A program made the translations under genes and the position numbers. Under the pieces are notes generated by a model. The model was not told the origin of the DNA. It did not search any database and saw only the letters and a program-made list of their open reading frames with translations. From the NCBI RefSeq assembly GCF_001590925.1, contig NZ_BCTU01000039.1, positions 1 through 44,456 of the forward strand: a stretch of 44,456 bases of DNA, in the 5' to 3' direction. Source of the stretch: Serratia plymuthica NBRC 102599 (GTDB lineage: Bacteria; Pseudomonadota; Gammaproteobacteria; Enterobacterales; Enterobacteriaceae). The number at the start of each line of letters is the position of its first letter. Positions within the stretch are counted from its first letter, which is position 1. Shown here piece by piece: positions 41,576 through 44,456 of the stretch.

Positions 41576-42321
41576 TGGCTGACTGGGTTAATGGCAAGGT
41601 TACGCAGGTAGAGCAATGGACCGACGGGCTGTTCAGCATTACCGTCCATGCCCCTATTGATACCTTTACCGCCGGGCAATTTGCCAAACTGGCGCTGGAA
41701 GTTGACGGTGAGCGCGTGCAGCGCGCCTATTCCTACGTCAACGCGCCCAGCGATCCGAATCTGGAGTTTTACCTGGTCACCGTGCCGGAAGGCAAACTGA
41801 GCCCGCGGCTCAATCAACTGCGGCCGGGATCGGAAGTGATGGTGACCAAAGAGGCCGCCGGTTTCTTCGTGCTGGAAGAAGTGCCGGAGTGCGACACCCT
41901 GTGGATGTTGGCGACCGGTACCGCCATCGGCCCTTACCTGTCCATCCTGCAGGAAGGCAAAGACCTGGAACGCTTCAAAAATTTGGTGCTGGTGCATGCC
42001 ACCCGCTTTGCGCGCGATCTCAGCTACCTGCCGCTGATGCAGCAATTGCAGCAGCGCTACAACGGTAAGCTGCGCATTCAGACCGTCGTCAGCCGCGAAG
42101 ATGCCGCAGGTTCACTGACCGGGCGCGTGCCGGCGCTGATCGAAGACGGCCGGCTGGAAGCGGCGGTGGGGCTGCCCCTCGATGCCGAAACCTGCCACGT
42201 CATGCTGTGCGGTAACCCGCAGATGGTGCGAGACACCCAGCAGACGTTGAAGGATCAGCGGCAGATGCGCAAACACCTGCGCCGCAAACCGGGCCATATG
42301 ACCAGCGAGCATTACTGGTAA
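41576..42321 (+). CDS. fpr: ferredoxin/flavodoxin-NADP+ reductase
   Basis: FAD enzyme that passes electrons from NADPH to flavodoxin or ferredoxin, supporting radical enzymes and oxidative-stress repair. The 248 residues match E. coli Fpr (248). The FAD motif RAYSYVNAP (about residues 50-58), the NADP-site motif GTAIGPYLSIL (about 115-125), CGNPQMV and the conserved C-terminal aromatic end (HYW) are present. It starts 4 bases after the SufR-like regulator. In E. coli it is SoxRS-controlled; I did not identify a sox box here. Confidence 0.97.
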
Positions 42322-42329
42322 CCGCAGGC

Positions 42330-42755
42330 TTATTTACTGCGGAACCTGACCGGCTCGGCTTCCGGGCCGAAACGGTTATTCCCTGGGGTGCCGACAAAAG
42401 CGCCCAGATCAATCATCATCATCACGAGAATCAGCGTCGGGATAAAACGCCCGACGCCCCACTGCCAGATTGGCGCTAGCATCTGCCAATTGCCCGCCGC
42501 CAGCATCCACGCCAGAATCAACAGCAGCGCCCACCAGCCGGCCTTGTTGCGATCGTGCAGGCGCTTGATCAGCACCGCCGCAGTTGGCCACAGCAACGCA
42601 ACGATAAAGAACGCTATCGACTGGATAGCCACCAGTTGGTAATTCGCCAGCGTAAAGGCGACGGCCATCAATACCAGCCAGGCCCCCATCCAAATCCAGA
42701 AGTCACGCCGCCCGATACGGCCCTTAAAAGAAAAACACCACTGCTGTAACGTCAT
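42330..42755 (-). CDS. yiiR: DUF805 inner-membrane protein YiiR
   Basis: Membrane protein of unknown function, 141 residues, similar to E. coli YiiR (146) from MTLQQWCFSFKGRIGRRDFWIW onward. The start GRIGRRDFW is the hallmark of DUF805, and RLHDRNKAGWW is the second. I expect about four membrane segments. The ATG at 42755 is chosen by family match; a longer frame begins at 42782. It converges with fpr, whose stop is 8 bases away. Confidence 0.9.
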   Translation of the reverse strand: MTLQQWCFSFKGRIGRRDFWIWMGAWLVLMAVAFTLANYQLVAIQSIAFFIVALLWPTAAVLIKRLHDRNKAGWWALLLILAWMLAAGNWQMLAPIWQWGVGRFIPTLILVMMMIDLGAFVGTPGNNRFGPEAEPVRFRSK

Positions 42756-42955
42756 CGATTCCTGCGCTCTTAGCCTGCCCATATTCTGTCGCGCAGTGTA
42801 ACATAGGCGCCGCCGGGCAGAGATTTCCGCCCTGCATTACGCGGAGTAACGCACAGCTTTCCTGTCAGCGAGCGATAATAGCGCGGGATCTTTGACAATC
42901 CCCCTCGGTTATCGCTTTAATCGGAGCCATCTTTGTTCTTGATGCCGTGTATGCC

Positions 42956-43546
42956 ATGCTGAGAAAATCCATCGCCATCGCCTGCCTGTTGCTGGGTATC
43001 AGCAGTGCCTGGGCCGATCCACCGGATGCCGCCGCCAGTGCGTCGCCCACCGCACCTTATCTGCTGGCCGGCGCGCCGACGTTTGATCTGACGGTGGTAA
43101 TATTCCGCGAAAAATACAACCGCGATAATCCAACGCTGCCGATCGGCGAATTTCGCGCCATTGCAACCGCAGAAGACGACTCGCCCCTGCTGACCCGTGC
43201 CGCCAGCAAGCTGAATGAAAACCTCTATGCCTCCACCGCACTGGAAAAAGGCACCGGTAAAATCAAAACGCTGCAGATCACTCACCTGCCGCTGCAGCAA
43301 AGCAGCGAAGAGAAGGTTGCTCGCAGCGTTGCCGTCAACTACATGGCTGCGCTGATGCGCCAATTTGAACCGGCATTGACGGTGGAACAAAGCCTGGCAA
43401 AAGTGACCAGCCTGCTGGAAAAGGGCAAAGGTTCACGCTTCTACCAACAGCAGGTCGGCGCGATCCGCTACGTGGTATCGGACAACGGCGATAAAGGGAT
43501 AACTTTCGCTGTTGAACCGGTTAAGCTGGCGCTATCCGAGCCTTAA
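42956..43546 (+). CDS. yiiQ: DUF1454 periplasmic protein YiiQ
   Basis: Predicted secreted protein of unknown function, 196 residues, like E. coli YiiQ. It starts with a signal peptide (MLRKSIAIACLLLGISSAWA, cleavage after AWA near residue 20), followed by a low-complexity Ala/Pro stretch and a soluble domain with FREKYNRDNPTLPIGEFRAI. The ATG at 42956 is chosen because it begins the signal peptide directly; a GTG nine bases earlier is possible. It lies just ahead of tpiA, as in E. coli. Confidence 0.88.
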   Translation: MLRKSIAIACLLLGISSAWADPPDAAASASPTAPYLLAGAPTFDLTVVIFREKYNRDNPTLPIGEFRAIATAEDDSPLLTRAASKLNENLYASTALEKGTGKIKTLQITHLPLQQSSEEKVARSVAVNYMAALMRQFEPALTVEQSLAKVTSLLEKGKGSRFYQQQVGAIRYVVSDNGDKGITFAVEPVKLALSEP

Positions 43547-43673
43547 CAGCACGGTATTTAATGACGAAAAGCAAAGCCTTCGCGCTTAATCATCTCTATA
43601 CTGTTGGGCAGGTAAACTGCCGGTCCGGCAGTGGTTATTTCGACTCTCGCGTTCCCTTGTTGGAGGAAAAAAC

Positions 43674-44441
43674 ATGCGTCATCCATTAGTTATGGGTAAC
43701 TGGAAGCTTAACGGCAGCACTCACATGGTTAACGAACTCATTGCCGCTCTGCGCAATGAACTGAGCAGCGTTGACGGTTGTGGCGTGGCTATCGCACCGC
43801 CGGTGATGTACCTGGATCAGGCCAAGCACGCTCTGGCCGGCAGCCGCATTGCTCTGGGCGCTCAAAATGTAGACGTGAACCTGTCCGGCGCATTCACCGG
43901 CGAAGTTTCCGCTGACATGCTGAAAGATGTAGGCGCGCAATACATCATCATCGGCCACTCCGAACGTCGCACTTACCACAAAGAAACCGACGCTGCGATC
44001 GCCGAAAAATTTGCCGTGCTGAAAGCGGCCGGTCTGATCCCGGTGCTGTGCATCGGTGAAACCGATGCAGAAAACGAAGCGGGTAAAACCGAAGAAGTTT
44101 GCGCACGCCAGATCGACGCCGTGCTGAAAACCCAGGGCGCTGAAGCGTTCAAAGGGACCGTTATCGCTTATGAGCCAGTTTGGGCCATCGGTACCGGCAA
44201 ATCAGCTACGCCTGCGCAGGCACAGGCAGTACACAAATTTATCCGCGATCACATCGCCAAGCAGGACGCAGCCGTAGCTGCAGAAGTGATCATCCAGTAC
44301 GGCGGTTCTGTAAACGATAAGAATGCTGCCGAGCTGTTCACCCAGCCGGACATCGACGGCGCGCTGGTTGGCGGCGCATCACTGAAAGCTGACGCTTTCG
44401 CCGTGATCGTCAAAGCCGCTGCAGCCGCTAAAAAAGCCTGA
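43674..44441 (+). CDS. tpiA: triosephosphate isomerase
   Basis: Interconverts dihydroxyacetone phosphate and glyceraldehyde 3-phosphate. The 255 residues match E. coli TpiA. The substrate lysine is Lys11 in GNWKLNG, catalytic His lies in IIGHSERR (about residue 96), and the catalytic Glu and flexible loop in [14 protein letters not shown] (about 165-178). The GGAGGAAAAA ribosome site is ahead of the ATG. It processes the triose phosphate made from glycerol, which links it functionally to the glp genes upstream. Confidence 0.99.
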   Translation: MRHPLVMGNWKLNGSTHMVNELIAALRNELSSVDGCGVAIAPPVMYLDQAKHALAGSRIALGAQNVDVNLSGAFTGEVSADMLKDVGAQYIIIGHSERRTYHKETDAAIAEKFAVLKAAGLIPVLCIGETDAENEAGKTEEVCARQIDAVLKTQGAEAFKGTVIAYEPVWAIGTGKSATPAQAQAVHKFIRDHIAKQDAAVAAEVIIQYGGSVNDKNAAELFTQPDIDGALVGGASLKADAFAVIVKAAAAAKKA

Positions 44442-44456
44442 TTTCATTCGGCTCAT

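Overview
The window reads as core chromosome of a Serratia-like member of the Enterobacterales. GC content is moderately high, and nearly every protein reads as a full-length homologue of an Escherichia coli K-12 protein in E. coli-like order, with a few Serratia/Yersinia-type differences. These are a peroxiredoxin-glutaredoxin hybrid plus a lipoamide-dehydrogenase-like flavoprotein next to oxyR, an AraC/LysE pair after ppc, emrD beside glpX, and a SufR-like regulator in front of fpr. No prophage, IS, CRISPR or tRNA was seen. The genus is inferred from recall of protein sequences, not from a search.

Layout. 1-317: promoter and leader of an rRNA operon running leftward out of the window (P1, P2, boxA). 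318-3297: murI and btuB on the minus strand, with a cobalamin riboswitch ahead of btuB. 3357-4552: trmA with an rRNA-P1-like promoter. 4561-5574: yijD and fabR. 5791-8970: sthA, oxyR and the divergent prx-grx gene with a well-formed OxyR site between the last two. 9047-10495: the Lpd-like flavoprotein. 10559-16423: argHGBC facing argE over tandem ARG boxes. 16684-20813: ppc, an AraC regulator and a LysE-type exporter. 20942-26302: metF, metLB and metJ with MetJ boxes. 26381-28993: rpmE and priA. 29283-33346: cytR, ftsN, hslVU with a sigma-32-type promoter. 33440-35215: menA, rraA, zapB. 35216-39293: glpF, glpK, glpX behind CRP and GlpR sites. 39467-44441: emrD, a SufR-like regulator, fpr, yiiR, yiiQ, tpiA.

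Functionally the window covers arginine synthesis (ArgR-controlled), methionine synthesis (MetJ-controlled) with folate and B12 supply, oxidative stress defence (OxyR), heat-shock proteolysis, division (FtsN, ZapB), and glycerol use feeding triose-phosphate metabolism (GlpF, GlpK, GlpX, TpiA).

The most notable observations are two independent reading-frame breaks in consecutive genes of one operon. glpF carries an extra T that produces CTT-TAA-C, the same type of sequence as the +1 recoding site of prfB. glpK lacks one A in its start-proximal A-run (A7 where A8 would keep frame). Everything downstream of both breaks is intact. Sequencing error, fresh mutation, phase variation and recoding are all open. 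Other items worth checking are a MetJ-like double box over the putative btuB -35 element, the C-terminal CxxC tail of the Lpd-like protein, the regulator-fpr pair, and a structured intergenic element between glpX and emrD.
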